Positions 1 to 8,763 of a DNA stretch of 64,000 bases are shown here, piece by piece; the stretch's first letter is position 1; each line of letters opens with the position of its first letter. The DNA lies in assembly GCF_009828055.1 (NCBI RefSeq), contig NZ_WTYB01000001.1, positions 325,183-389,182 of the forward strand, written 5' to 3'. The notes under the pieces are model-generated. The model was not told the origin of the DNA. It did no database searches and worked only from the letters and a program-made list of their open reading frames with translations. The translations under genes were made by a program, and so were the position numbers. This DNA is from Erythrobacter ramosus (GTDB lineage Bacteria > Pseudomonadota > Alphaproteobacteria > Sphingomonadales > Sphingomonadaceae).

Positions 1-417
1 CGGTGCTTGCAAGTATGTCTTTCCAGAGGTCCGATCATCCGTGAAGGGTCTGAAATCTATCCCATCTGTCCGAGCGGTTTCCCGATGCTGACTCGCCCAA
101 TTTGAACCGCCCAGTCCGTCACTTCCTTCCAGGTCATCGACCAGCGTGGCGAGAGCATAGAGTGCCTCGCCGCGCCGCATGAAGATGGCGAACTTTGCAG
201 GATCGTCTGAGTGATGGAGCTTTTCATAGAGACTGACCAGCCAAGGGAAGTAAGCGTAGTAACGCAACCGGTTCGTAATGTTGGTGATGTTTGGGACCAG
301 CGACTGGTAAATTCGGATGCTTGTCGCCTGAAGACCGAGAGGATCGAGGCCCATCGTCCAGCTACCGGTCTTAGTCCACAGTGGGTCACCGTCCCGAATT
401 GTGCCTTCAAACCCCAC
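1..417 (-). CDS. Unknown protein, partial (runs off left edge)
   Basis: An open frame of 139 codons runs from a GTG at 417 to the window edge without a stop. The sequence GGGAGGGG sits six bases before the GTG and an in-frame TAA lies just upstream, so this start is well supported. The visible part has a conserved-looking core (LGLQATSIRIYQ, then NRLRYYAYFPWLVSLYEKL) with protein-like composition. Competing frames here look like noise. It starts 36 bases after the 204-aa gene and is probably co-transcribed with it. I do not recognise the family with certainty; the LGLQ...NRLRYYAYFPW pattern reminds me of large unknown proteins seen in accessory islands. Function unassigned. Confidence 0.75.
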   Translation of the reverse strand, partial: MGFEGTIRDGDPLWTKTGSWTMGLDPLGLQATSIRIYQSLVPNITNITNRLRYYAYFPWLVSLYEKLHHSDDPAKFAIFMRRGEALYALATLVDDLEGSDGLGGSNWASQHRETARTDGIDFRPFTDDRTSGKTYLQAP

Positions 418-453
418 TTATGCCCCTCCCGAATTTTCCGTTTCCGGTTTGCC

Positions 454-1068
454 TCAAGATTTCTTGCGGATCGCGCTGACAAGCTTGTCGAGGATCTTTC
501 GTGCCGACTGGATGCGATCGAGCGTCTTTACAATAGGCGCCAGTGCTTCCTCGAAATCGTCTTCAGAGAATGCCTTCGCAAGCTCGCTCCGATCGATTGT
601 TACCAACGCGGCTAGCAGCCCGTCTTTGGGATCGCAGCGGAAACCCATGTCGCGGAGCTGCTCCATTGTCTTGGCTTCGTCCCTGAGCAGCTTTTTCCAA
701 GCACCGCGCCCGAGCGAGTCTGATGTGATCTCCAGCTGAAGCTGCGATCCGGCAAAGCCGCAGAATGTCCCTACCCAAGTGCTAGGGGGCTCGCCATCAA
801 GGCAGAAACTTCGATCCAAGTTCACGAAGAGATCGAAATTATCGTCTTCATCATTTGCGATCCGCCATTCGGGCGGAGCCAGCCAGATCGGGCTATCGAG
901 CTCGGTGCCGATCTTGCCTTCCCATCCAAAGGCACGCCGGCGATCGTCGAGCAGCTCCGCCACAGCGCGGCCTAAATGTGCGTCCATGGCATTCTGAGCG
1001 TGGCGGATCGCAGATTCTAGCTCATCGATATGAAGAACGATGACTGATCCGACATCACCTTCTGACAT
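454..1068 (-). CDS. Hypothetical protein, 204 aa
   Basis: A soluble, acidic protein of 204 residues with no signal peptide or membrane segment. The N-terminal third is helical and the C-terminal 60 residues look like an amphipathic helix or short coiled coil (repeated ALAPIVKTLDRIQSARKIL-type heptads). It begins 12 bases after the stop of the PD-(D/E)XK-like gene and is followed after 36 bases by the gene running off the left edge, so the three are probably one transcript. No recognised domain. It may be a partner of the neighbouring nuclease-like protein, but that is inference from position only. Confidence 0.75.
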   Translation of the reverse strand: MSEGDVGSVIVLHIDELESAIRHAQNAMDAHLGRAVAELLDDRRRAFGWEGKIGTELDSPIWLAPPEWRIANDEDDNFDLFVNLDRSFCLDGEPPSTWVGTFCGFAGSQLQLEITSDSLGRGAWKKLLRDEAKTMEQLRDMGFRCDPKDGLLAALVTIDRSELAKAFSEDDFEEALAPIVKTLDRIQSARKILDKLVSAIRKKS

Positions 1069-1080
1069 CTCAATGCACTC

Positions 1081-1782
1081 CTAGAATCTGCTGACGTGGT
1101 CGCCGAAGGCGGCAATGAACTGTGCGATGAAAGTCCTGCTATCATCGGCTGACTTACTGGCGACACGGGCGGCAAGGGCGACGTCACTCCACGACGTTGA
1201 ACTGACTTCGGCAATTGGACTGCGGAATGGTGCGAGCAGCACGACAAAGGCTTTGGCCTTCCGCAGCGTTGCACGTCGATTGATCGAGACGAGATAGCGT
1301 TCGAGCTGCTTGCGCCCCATTAAAGCGTCAATCTTGACTTCGATCCCGACCACGTAGCCTTTGGTTTCAACAACCAGATCGACGCGATCAGTCCGGTCAC
1401 CGATTGGGCATACTTCTGTCGAGATCTGATAGCCGCCGCGAAGCTCGTCGTCCCACGCGATCCCTTCAATCGCGATCTGAAGATACTCGGCCAGGAACCT
1501 CCGCGAGGCATCCCCACCGAAGGCTGTTTGCCAAAGACCTGCAAGCGCAGCCGCGTTTCGAACCTCATCGCGTTTAAGACCCGCAATGGCCCAGGGGTTC
1601 ATCAGTCCCCCTGTGAGTTTGGCGCGTTCGAGAGGCTGCCTCAATTTGACTAGCGCTTCGGCTAGCCTCTCGAGCGAATAAGTCTGTTTTGCTGCTTGAG
1701 GAAATGTTCTCGGAAGAACTGGGGCAATCGCAGCAAATGCCATCTCCAGTCGTTCGGCGGAAATGGACTCGATTTTTGTCAC
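1081..1782 (-). CDS. PD-(D/E)XK nuclease-superfamily-like protein
   Basis: A 233-aa protein whose middle carries RVDLVVETKGYVVGIEVKID around residues 134-153. This fits the D...E-x-K signature of the PD-(D/E)XK fold (Asp in DLVV, then Glu-Val-Lys). The family covers restriction-like and repair endonucleases, so DNA cleavage is plausible but unproven. The N-terminal 110 residues are helical and may bind a partner or DNA. The gene lies 11 bases after hipA and 12 bases before the next gene, so it is in a compact operon with hipBA and two unknown genes. A defence-type role would fit this context but is inference. Confidence 0.7.
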   Translation of the reverse strand: MTKIESISAERLEMAFAAIAPVLPRTFPQAAKQTYSLERLAEALVKLRQPLERAKLTGGLMNPWAIAGLKRDEVRNAAALAGLWQTAFGGDASRRFLAEYLQIAIEGIAWDDELRGGYQISTEVCPIGDRTDRVDLVVETKGYVVGIEVKIDALMGRKQLERYLVSINRRATLRKAKAFVVLLAPFRSPIAEVSSTSWSDVALAARVASKSADDSRTFIAQFIAAFGDHVSRF

Positions 1783-1793
1783 CCAGATCCTCG

Positions 1794-3089
1794 TTAGAAC
1801 GACCGGAAGCCTTGCGTTACTCGCTTGGCGATATCCGGTGCTAATCCAGCCCGGTCACAAAACTCCGGCCATTTGGATATTGCAATTTCAATCTCTCTTA
1901 TAATCGCCTTTGTTTCAACGGTTTTCATATCCGCGAACTTCCCGAAGGTGAGGAGGTCATCGAGCTCGATTCCGTCTGTCTTGCCACTGAGCGACATCTG
2001 GTGCTGGCTGGTCCAGGCACCATCGGGATTGTAGGCATAGACAACGTCGAATGCTGGCGAGAGGCTCCATCGACCGTCCGGATCCATCAGGAAGGCGATG
2101 TTCTTGGTGTGGTCGTCCTGGTTGCGGATGAAGATGTTGAGTAAGGCGCGGCGGACCTGCTGCCTGATCGCATCGCGGCCAAGACCCAGCATCCGGATCG
2201 TTTCGACTGCCTGCTCGTAGCTATAGGCCCGGGCTAGGTTGAAGTCGAAATGGCGCATGGCGCATAGCGACTGCATATGCAGCTTCTTGCCGTCTGCCGT
2301 CCGGTCGAAGCGCTGGGTCATGAAATGTGCGCGGCCGCCTTCTTCATGCAGCCTTGAGCGCGCCATATCGACGCCAGCCGCCTTCGCCAGCAGATAGCAT
2401 GCGTATTCCAAGCGACCGAAGCCGAGTGGATCGGCGACCTCCTTGTCGGCGTTACCTGAGACGCCGTCGAACTTCATCAACCAGTAGGTATAGCCGGCGC
2501 CTGCATCGAGCTGGCCGGAATGAAACTCGCCCGTTGCCTCGTTCCAAGCGAGCACCGCCTTGGCGCGTGCGCCGCCGGCCGATGTGCCGACGCGCAGGAT
2601 CTCTTCAAGCGCCATTTGGTCGTCCTGGCCGTCGAGCACGCCGTTCAGCTGTTCACGGGCGGCGATCACACGATTGGCAAGATCGACGAGCGGCGCGATG
2701 TCGATCTTGCCCCCCTTGTCCCGGTGCTGTCCTGCCGAAGGCTCGAACTCGAGAGCGCCCATGCCTCGCCTGCCGGTGTAGCAAAGCCGTTCGACCGGAT
2801 CGAAGCTTTCGGGTGTCCGGCCCTGTTCGGCCAGCCAACTGTTGATCACAGCATTACCGAACCTATCGGGCAGACTGTCGGCCAGCATGCCGGGCAGACC
2901 TTTGAACGTCTCGCTGGCGAGACCCGGAAAGTCATAGACACCGCTGCGTAGCGGCATTGTCAGCGGTGCGACCTCATAGTTGCTGGCGATAAATTCAGGG
3001 GTGTATTCGAAGACGCCCAGCTGGCGGCTCTCATCCCACAGGACAGCGCCGATCTGGCGGCCCCACAAATTGACGATCGCACGCGTCAT
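1794..3089 (-). CDS. hipA: HipA-family serine/threonine kinase toxin
   Basis: A 431-aa HipA-like protein, the usual length. The N-terminal HipA domain (about 1-110) contains the PLRSGVYDFPGLASETFKGLPGMLADSLPD segment typical of the family. The kinase part has the glycine-rich loop GTSAGGARAKAVL (168-180), the catalytic NQDDHTKN (323-330) and a metal-binding LSPAFDVVY (about 343-351). HipA of Escherichia coli phosphorylates GltX and causes growth arrest and persistence; the target here is unknown. It overlaps the antitoxin gene by four bases (ATGA), which implies coupled translation. All key kinase residues I can check are present, so it looks intact. Confidence 0.93.
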   Translation of the reverse strand: MTRAIVNLWGRQIGAVLWDESRQLGVFEYTPEFIASNYEVAPLTMPLRSGVYDFPGLASETFKGLPGMLADSLPDRFGNAVINSWLAEQGRTPESFDPVERLCYTGRRGMGALEFEPSAGQHRDKGGKIDIAPLVDLANRVIAAREQLNGVLDGQDDQMALEEILRVGTSAGGARAKAVLAWNEATGEFHSGQLDAGAGYTYWLMKFDGVSGNADKEVADPLGFGRLEYACYLLAKAAGVDMARSRLHEEGGRAHFMTQRFDRTADGKKLHMQSLCAMRHFDFNLARAYSYEQAVETIRMLGLGRDAIRQQVRRALLNIFIRNQDDHTKNIAFLMDPDGRWSLSPAFDVVYAYNPDGAWTSQHQMSLSGKTDGIELDDLLTFGKFADMKTVETKAIIREIEIAISKWPEFCDRAGLAPDIAKRVTQGFRSF

Positions 3090-3445
3090 GGCGCTTCGTC
3101 ACCCCAGGTCCATTTGCCGGCCTTGCTGCTTCTGATTGCATGACGCACGCGTTTGCGGGTCTTGCCGGTTTCCGAGCGCGGATCGAGCGGGCTGACTTTG
3201 GCATCGGGCACCACTTGGAGCAGTCGCTCGCCAAGACCGAGCGCGCGCATCACCCGCGCGAGACTGTCGATCGTGCCGCCTTTGCCCGCTTCCATGCGCG
3301 CCAGCGTCGAACGCCCGACACCCGCCAATTCGGCCAGTTCGGCCTGTTTGAGATTTCGCGAAATGCGGTAAGCTTCGAGCTGCTGACCAAGGTCAGCGAG
3401 CAGAGCGATCAGAGGCCGCTCAAAGGAATTTTCATTAGGATCCAT
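3086..3445 (-). CDS. hipB: HipB-like HTH antitoxin
   Basis: A 119-aa Xre-type DNA-binding protein. A Cro/CI helix-turn-helix spans roughly residues 30-55 (LKQAELAELAGVGRSTLARME). The C-terminal 40 residues are basic and probably disordered. HipB proteins neutralise HipA and repress their own promoter. The gene precedes hipA with a four-base overlap, the normal antitoxin-first order. Upstream lies an AT-rich promoter region with two identical TATCGAT boxes that could be its operator. Confidence 0.9.
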   Translation of the reverse strand: MDPNENSFERPLIALLADLGQQLEAYRISRNLKQAELAELAGVGRSTLARMEAGKGGTIDSLARVMRALGLGERLLQVVPDAKVSPLDPRSETGKTRKRVRHAIRSSKAGKWTWGDEAP

Positions 3446-3479
3446 TTTCGAAACTTTAATCGCCGAATCACCGTTTGGG

Positions 3480-3528
3480 TATCGATTTTGAGCCTTTACA
3501 AATTTATCTGTTATGTGTCAATATCGAT
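3480..3528 (-). promoter_or_regulatory. Candidate hipBA promoter and operator boxes
   Basis: An AT-rich stretch in an otherwise GC-rich region. On the minus strand TTGACA lies at 3521-3516; with a 17-base spacer it reaches only a weak -10 (TAAAGG, 3498-3493). Two TATCGAT boxes flank it at 3480-3486 and 3522-3528, 42 bases apart (about four helical turns). HipB-type autorepression at paired sites would fit. The promoter assignment is tentative. Confidence 0.4.
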
Positions 3529-3598
3529 CCATAAAGAGCTAATTGCGCTTTAATGAGTTGATTTCGAGACGCAATGACTTGCTGGATTGAGGTGTGCG

Positions 3599-3805
3599 AT
3601 GAACGATTTGCCTGAAGAGGATCGAGGCGGCCACGACTGGAAGGGTCTCAAGGAAGTGGATCGGGCGATCGCAGAGAACCGCCTGACCGCTTACACCTGG
3701 AAGAAGACCTGGGCCGACCCTTGGGGGCGTGCAGTCATGATCACGGTCTTCACGTTACTCACGGCATACGTGGTCTTTGTGGTTGTAAACGACCTGATCC
3801 TCTGA
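3599..3805 (+). CDS. Small single-pass membrane protein
   Basis: A 68-aa protein starting at ATG 3599, six bases after GAGG; a TTG at 3587 is a less likely start. The first 40 residues are charged and the last 25 form one hydrophobic segment (AVMITVFTLLTAYVVFVVVNDLIL), giving an inner-membrane protein with a cytoplasmic N-terminus or a tail anchor. It is convergent with traG, four bases away. In F-type systems the exclusion gene traS sits next to traG, so an entry-exclusion role is conceivable, but there is no sequence evidence for it. Confidence 0.7.
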   Translation: MNDLPEEDRGGHDWKGLKEVDRAIAENRLTAYTWKKTWADPWGRAVMITVFTLLTAYVVFVVVNDLIL

Positions 3806-3809
3806 GGGC

Positions 3810-6509
3810 TCACCATTCTTTGACCTCGTCTGCCGCCTCCTCGCTGGCACCCTTTGCACCGCGCGTGACGCCTTCTAGGTTCCCACGTGACTGACCGATG
3901 CGGGTCCTGCCACCGGCTTGGGCAGCGCGCACCTCGTCGCTGATTGCAGTCGGATCGACCGTGGGCACAACTGCTCCCGAGCCGCCGCCGCGCGGACCGC
4001 GCGCGCGAACATCGCCCGGTCCTGAGACAACTGGGTGCGTGACCGGTGCGAACTCGGGAAGACGCAGATCGCCTTCGATCTGGTCATGCAGCCCGTCGGC
4101 ATAGGTCTCGACGAAGCGGGCCTGAAGCTGTTGTCCCTTTGGGCTCAGCTGGAAGTTGATGTCGTCGAACCGGACCGAGCCATAATAGTCCCGGTTTGCT
4201 TCGATCTCGGCCATACCCCATTCGCGATAGGCCTGGCTGAGGTTGAGCGAGCCAGCCGCATTGGAGCCCTCGTACCAGGTAGCCTGATGGTCCAGGCGGC
4301 TGGCGAGCTCTTCCGAGCGGCGTGCTTCGACCGTGTAAGACTGCCCTTCGGTCAGCGAACGAGTCAGCCCAGCAGCGCTGGTCGCGACCTGTGAGTTCGA
4401 ACTCGAGCTGGTCTCACGCAGGAACCCATCGCGCGTGCTTGACCAGTTCCGGGACTCCGAGAGCTGCTGCAGTGTTCCGGTGATGCGGTTGCGATCTTCC
4501 GAGGCAATCCCGACGTCGCTGTCGGTCCAGCTCTGATTGCGCCCTCCTCGCGCCTTTGCCCCAAGCTCAACAGGTCCGAGGCTACCGCCGACACCGGCAC
4601 TGGCTTCGCCATTCAAGAACCAGGACACGGTGATGTCATCTGCAGCCCGGCGCGAGAGGCCGAACTGGCGCTGCAGCGTTGCCGAGGCATTGTCGACCTC
4701 GCTGAATGCCTTGCCCACGCTGTCGCTGCTGCCGGTGCCGCTGACAGATTCGAAAGAACGCCCCTGGCTGTAGGTATTGCGGATCTCGTTGAAGCTGGTG
4801 ACGGCCGAGCTGTTCGATTGCTGAGCAAGGTTCGAGTAGGTCTCGCTCTGGCCGCGGCTCTGGCTCGCCATGGTCGAAAGCCGGCTGGTGAAGTCCTTCC
4901 CGAGCGTTGGGGTGAACGGGTACTGCGAGCTCGGCACGGTCGCGAACTCGGCCCCGCTGAAGCTCGTCGTCTGGGTGCCCGTTTCGCTAAACCCGCGCGT
5001 CTGCGCAGCGCCATAGGAAATGCTCGGATTGAGTGCGCCTTGCGCGAACTGCCGCGAGAACACCGTCGAATTGTCGAGATTGCTATTGCCGAGCGAGACA
5101 TTGCCGGTGCTCGCCTCGCGTGCCGCTTCTTCGGCCGCATTTTGAGACGGATTGAGGTAGGAGGTGGCCTGTCCGGAGATCGCCAGAGCGCCCTTGGCAA
5201 TACCGCCCGCGAGGAACGGCACCGAAGCGACAAGATAGCCGGCGAGGAGCCCGATATCGCGGTTTACGTCGGTCATGCCCGCAAAGCTCGCAAGCGTGAG
5301 CCCGGTCCCGCCACCGGCCGCCGCGACATCACCCGCTCCTTTGAACATCAGGATCATGTGCAGGATCACGAACAGCGGACCCCAGGCAGCGAGGTAGAAG
5401 AAGCCCGTGACATAGCCCTTGAGCGCCGTCGGCCCGGTCTTCGGCATCAGGAAGAGCGGGAAGATCACCGGGAACATCGCATAGAACACGACCGTCAGCA
5501 CGACATTGAGGATCGGCACCCATTTCATCGCGTTCTCGGCGATCGAGGCATAGGTCCGCTCGGTCTGGATGTCCGCACGGGTCTGGGCGAAGACATCAAT
5601 GCCCGAGGTGCCGCTGGCCCCGGCAAAGCCGTGCATCGCCTGGTTCATCGCGTTGATCGTCAGAACCTGGCGGAAGATGTCGCTCGCGCTCTTCGATACC
5701 CCTGACAGGTACTGGTAGGCGACCGGCAGGTCGGCGAGCAGCTTGATCTTGGCCAGCGCCGCGGTCTGCCGGGGATAGAGTTGCCGCCCGGAGCTCAGTG
5801 CCATGGCGTCGATCAGCCCGGCCCACTGGTTGGACAGAGACGTATAGGCTTCGCGGCAGGTGATGATCGAAGCCGTCACGCTGTCATCGGCCTGGCGGGT
5901 CAGGAACTTCTGTGCCCGCGCCGCAGATCCCGGCGAGATCGTCGCCCATATATCGTCGCTCTCGGCGATCTGCTTCATCGAGTAGCGGCCAAGCAGGAGA
6001 TCGTAGAATACGCATTGCCGGACATGCTCGTCGAGGTTCGCGGCAAATTCGGGATCGGAGATGCGCAAAGACCGCGTCGCTTCGAGCAGCCGCGCGCCGT
6101 AGATCATCCCGTTCCGCGAGTAGTTGAGGTCATCGGGCAGACCAAACACGAGCTCAGCGGAGCGGGTCAGGTAGTCGCCGACCTGGCTGGTGAAGCTCGC
6201 CATCAGTGCAAGGCCGATCGGCACATTGGCGACATTGGCCGGAGCCAGGCTCGGATTGACGCGGTCGGTCACATGGACATCCATGCGCGGCACCATCAGG
6301 CACATGTAGATAAGCGTCGCGCCAAGGAACCAGTTGAGCCAGGCGCGCCAGTCCTGGTTGAACGCGAGCACGATCACGGCCAGCGCCAGACCCATGACCA
6401 TGGTCACCTGGATCAGGCTCTTATAGCCGCCCGCACCGGTCCAGCTGGCCACCGCGTTGAGCACGTTGACGATGTATTCGCCGCCGCCAACCGTGAAAAT
6501 CTCGATCAT
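3810..6509 (-). CDS. traG: TraG, mating-pair stabilisation/assembly protein
   Basis: An 899-aa protein, close to the length of F-plasmid TraG. The N-terminal half (about 1-460) has several hydrophobic segments (IQVTMVMGLALAVIVLAF near 35-50, VVLTVVFYAMFPVIFPLFL near 335-355, LLAGYLVASVPFLAGG near 420), fitting the TraG N-terminal membrane domain. The C-terminal half is Ser/Gly/Gln-rich, hydrophilic and probably periplasmic. In F, TraG works in pilus assembly with TraH/TraF and in mating-pair stabilisation with TraN. It is the last gene of the tra operon, 12 bases after traH. Confidence 0.93.
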   Translation of the reverse strand: MIEIFTVGGGEYIVNVLNAVASWTGAGGYKSLIQVTMVMGLALAVIVLAFNQDWRAWLNWFLGATLIYMCLMVPRMDVHVTDRVNPSLAPANVANVPIGLALMASFTSQVGDYLTRSAELVFGLPDDLNYSRNGMIYGARLLEATRSLRISDPEFAANLDEHVRQCVFYDLLLGRYSMKQIAESDDIWATISPGSAARAQKFLTRQADDSVTASIITCREAYTSLSNQWAGLIDAMALSSGRQLYPRQTAALAKIKLLADLPVAYQYLSGVSKSASDIFRQVLTINAMNQAMHGFAGASGTSGIDVFAQTRADIQTERTYASIAENAMKWVPILNVVLTVVFYAMFPVIFPLFLMPKTGPTALKGYVTGFFYLAAWGPLFVILHMILMFKGAGDVAAAGGGTGLTLASFAGMTDVNRDIGLLAGYLVASVPFLAGGIAKGALAISGQATSYLNPSQNAAEEAAREASTGNVSLGNSNLDNSTVFSRQFAQGALNPSISYGAAQTRGFSETGTQTTSFSGAEFATVPSSQYPFTPTLGKDFTSRLSTMASQSRGQSETYSNLAQQSNSSAVTSFNEIRNTYSQGRSFESVSGTGSSDSVGKAFSEVDNASATLQRQFGLSRRAADDITVSWFLNGEASAGVGGSLGPVELGAKARGGRNQSWTDSDVGIASEDRNRITGTLQQLSESRNWSSTRDGFLRETSSSSNSQVATSAAGLTRSLTEGQSYTVEARRSEELASRLDHQATWYEGSNAAGSLNLSQAYREWGMAEIEANRDYYGSVRFDDINFQLSPKGQQLQARFVETYADGLHDQIEGDLRLPEFAPVTHPVVSGPGDVRARGPRGGGSGAVVPTVDPTAISDEVRAAQAGGRTRIGQSRGNLEGVTRGAKGASEEAADEVKEW

Positions 6510-6521
6510 GGCTGTCTTGCC

Positions 6522-7958
6522 TCAAGGAACGATGGAGCGGGACTGGAGCGCGCGCGACCAGTCGAGCGATGCCGACATCGACGGCGACATCGAAGCCGCC
6601 AGCATGTTCTCGATCATCGCCGTCTTTTCGATGATCTGCATGATCCCGAGGACCTTGAGATGCGTGTTCGACTGCCGGTCGGCGAGCGCCTGCCGCACCG
6701 TATTGACCTGGCTCTGCCACATCTGGATCTTGGCCTCGTCGGCTCCGATGAAGCTCGACATCGAACGCCCCGCTTCGCTGACGATCCGGTCGAGCACGGC
6801 AAACAGCAGGTCGATACTGGCCAATTCGGCGAGCGTCTCGCGGTCGTCAGTGGCCATGCCGCGGCCATAAGCGGCCTGGACGGTCAGTATCTTGTAGAGC
6901 GGCACGCTCGAGACCTGGAGCAGCTCCTTTTCAGCCTCGGTGATCGCCGTATCGGTCCGCACTGCCTGGACCATGCTGTTGATCAGGACCGAGACGCGGT
7001 GGCGGAGCGACTTCGAGATCGGAAGGTTCAGCGACCTGAACCCCGGGTCGAGGCATTTATCGGGCTCGTCGCAATGGAAGATCAGCACATTGCCATTGGT
7101 CGTGCCGTCGAGCAGCGAGGTGACGAGCGTCGAGGAGCTCTCGCCGACGATCGGCACGAACTTGCCCGGTTCGTCGTCCGTGGGCGGCACGTAGATGATC
7201 GTGCCGAGCAGCGTCATCGCATATTCGGCGAGTTCCTGGTCGAAGGTACCGTTCGGAGAGAAAAACGCCGACTTTTTGAGGATGGTCCAAGTGTAGTTCC
7301 TTGGCACCCCGGGATTGACGTCGTCGTACTTGCCGTTGCCGTTCTGGAGCGTGCTCGAGCGCTGACCGCGCGTGCCGCAGCCGTGCTTGGCGGCGGCATA
7401 GTCGGTGAAAATGCCTTCCGAGTTGCCGATCGCTTCGCAGACCGCCTTGTCGGCTAGGTCGCCCTTGGGCCAGATCCCCCCGACCAGCCCCTGCGCCAGT
7501 TCGCAGGAGTTGATATTGAGGTTGTTCATGAGCTGCGCCTTCTGCGCAAATTCCTGCATGATCTTCGAGCATTCCGGACAGACCGTGTCGATCGCCAGGC
7601 TGAAGGCAAACCCCACCGCATTGTTGGCGACGGCTTTCAGGAGCGCTACGATCTCGCTGGCGTTGATGAAGCTGAAGCTCCCTGCAAAGATGTCGATCCC
7701 CCCGCAGCCCGCCCGGGCGCGCGGCAATTGCAGGTTGGCAATATTGGTCGTCTTCTGCGGGAAGCGCGTCCAGACATTGCCGAGGCTGTAGTAACCCGCC
7801 GATTGTCCCTGGAAAGCTGTCGGTCCCGTCACGTTCCCGGCCGCGCCCATGTCATCCATGAAGCGGTCCATGCTGTCGCCGACATTGGCCTGAAGCGGAG
7901 TGACAACGAGGCTCGTCGCGGCGAGCGTGAGCGCCACTTTGCGCAGCTTAGTAATCAT
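6522..7958 (-). CDS. traH: TraH, conjugative pilus assembly protein
   Basis: A 478-aa exported protein with a signal peptide (VALTLAATSLVVTPLQANVG). It has the TraH family features: an N-terminal region rich in Gly/Asn (GNVTGPTAFQGQSAGYYSLG), Cys pairs such as DTVCPEC and INSCELAQ, and a C-terminal helical region. TraH is an F-type periplasmic protein needed for pilus extension and retraction. The start overlaps the end of traF by 11 bases. Confidence 0.93.
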   Translation of the reverse strand: MITKLRKVALTLAATSLVVTPLQANVGDSMDRFMDDMGAAGNVTGPTAFQGQSAGYYSLGNVWTRFPQKTTNIANLQLPRARAGCGGIDIFAGSFSFINASEIVALLKAVANNAVGFAFSLAIDTVCPECSKIMQEFAQKAQLMNNLNINSCELAQGLVGGIWPKGDLADKAVCEAIGNSEGIFTDYAAAKHGCGTRGQRSSTLQNGNGKYDDVNPGVPRNYTWTILKKSAFFSPNGTFDQELAEYAMTLLGTIIYVPPTDDEPGKFVPIVGESSSTLVTSLLDGTTNGNVLIFHCDEPDKCLDPGFRSLNLPISKSLRHRVSVLINSMVQAVRTDTAITEAEKELLQVSSVPLYKILTVQAAYGRGMATDDRETLAELASIDLLFAVLDRIVSEAGRSMSSFIGADEAKIQMWQSQVNTVRQALADRQSNTHLKVLGIMQIIEKTAMIENMLAASMSPSMSASLDWSRALQSRSIVP

Positions 7959-8763
7959 GGCCGGCTTCCTTGGAGGTCAGGAGAAAAATCCGGTCCTGCA
8001 GCTCGTCGGCCGACAGGACCCCGTATCCGATCGGGATCGGGCGCTTGCCCACGCTGTCCCACAGCACCAGTGCGGGCGTGATCCGGGGCTCGAGACCCAT
8101 TTTGGGCCGCTGGCCGTTCTCGACGGTGTAGTTCGGAAAATGGCGAGAAGGTCCGCCATCGGTCGAGATCGCCCGCACCGTCAGGTGCCAGCGGTCGGCC
8201 ACAGACTTGACGATCGGGCTCATCACCTCGCATGCCCCGCAGGTCTGGGCGAAGAAGTAAAACAGCCCGTAGCGCTCGGAGAGATGCGCCATGACCGTGT
8301 CACGCTCTGCGGCGCGCATGTCTTGCCACTGCCGTTTAGCCAATGTGCCGACCGGACGCTCGAGCGTGTAGTCGAGCGCTGGATCCTGCCAAATCGCGCG
8401 CTGCCAGACGTCTGAGAACAGCGAGGCCCGGTCGAGCTGCTCGCGCTGGAAGCGAATGTAGGCAGTGACGTTCTCGGGGCTGGGTTCCATGATCGCCCTG
8501 GCCTTGAGTTCGCGCAGTGTCGCGGTGACTGCATCGAGCTGGGCCGTAGCCGAGGGCGCTTGCGGCGCCGCCTGGTCTGGTTCTGCCGGCTTTGGCCGCA
8601 CGCAGTAAAACCAATAGCCGAGGCGTCGCTCTTGGCAGTAGAAGGCGTCGCCGGTCTGCCCTGCGGCCTGTTCCTGGCGCGGCTCGTCGGTCGATGCCTG
8701 TATCGAGGTGATCGGGCTTGCCGCGATCAGCGCGGCAGTCATAATGTTGCGAAGCGCGCTCAC
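7948..8763 (-). CDS. traF: TraF, thioredoxin-like pilus assembly protein
   Basis: A 271-aa periplasmic protein with a short signal peptide (MTAALIAASPITSIQAS). The C-terminal half is thioredoxin-like and retains a CxxC motif in FFAQTCGACEVMSP (about residues 174-187). F-plasmid TraF has lost this motif, so here TraF could still be redox-active and help fold the Cys-rich TraN and TraU, as TrbB does in F. It overlaps traN by four bases (ATGA) and traH by 11. Confidence 0.93.
   Translation of the reverse strand: MSALRNIMTAALIAASPITSIQASTDEPRQEQAAGQTGDAFYCQERRLGYWFYCVRPKPAEPDQAAPQAPSATAQLDAVTATLRELKARAIMEPSPENVTAYIRFQREQLDRASLFSDVWQRAIWQDPALDYTLERPVGTLAKRQWQDMRAAERDTVMAHLSERYGLFYFFAQTCGACEVMSPIVKSVADRWHLTVRAISTDGGPSRHFPNYTVENGQRPKMGLEPRITPALVLWDSVGKRPIPIGYGVLSADELQDRIFLLTSKEAGHDY

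Noticed and set aside
57..482. 141-codon minus-strand frame at the left edge
   Set aside because: Another frame of the same strand (GTG 417 to the edge) has a Shine-Dalgarno sequence and far more protein-like sequence; the two cannot both be real.
5781..7457. 558-codon open frame on the plus strand opposite traG and traH
   Set aside because: It is a shadow of GC-rich coding DNA: His/Arg-rich, low complexity, and both tra genes beneath it are clearly real.
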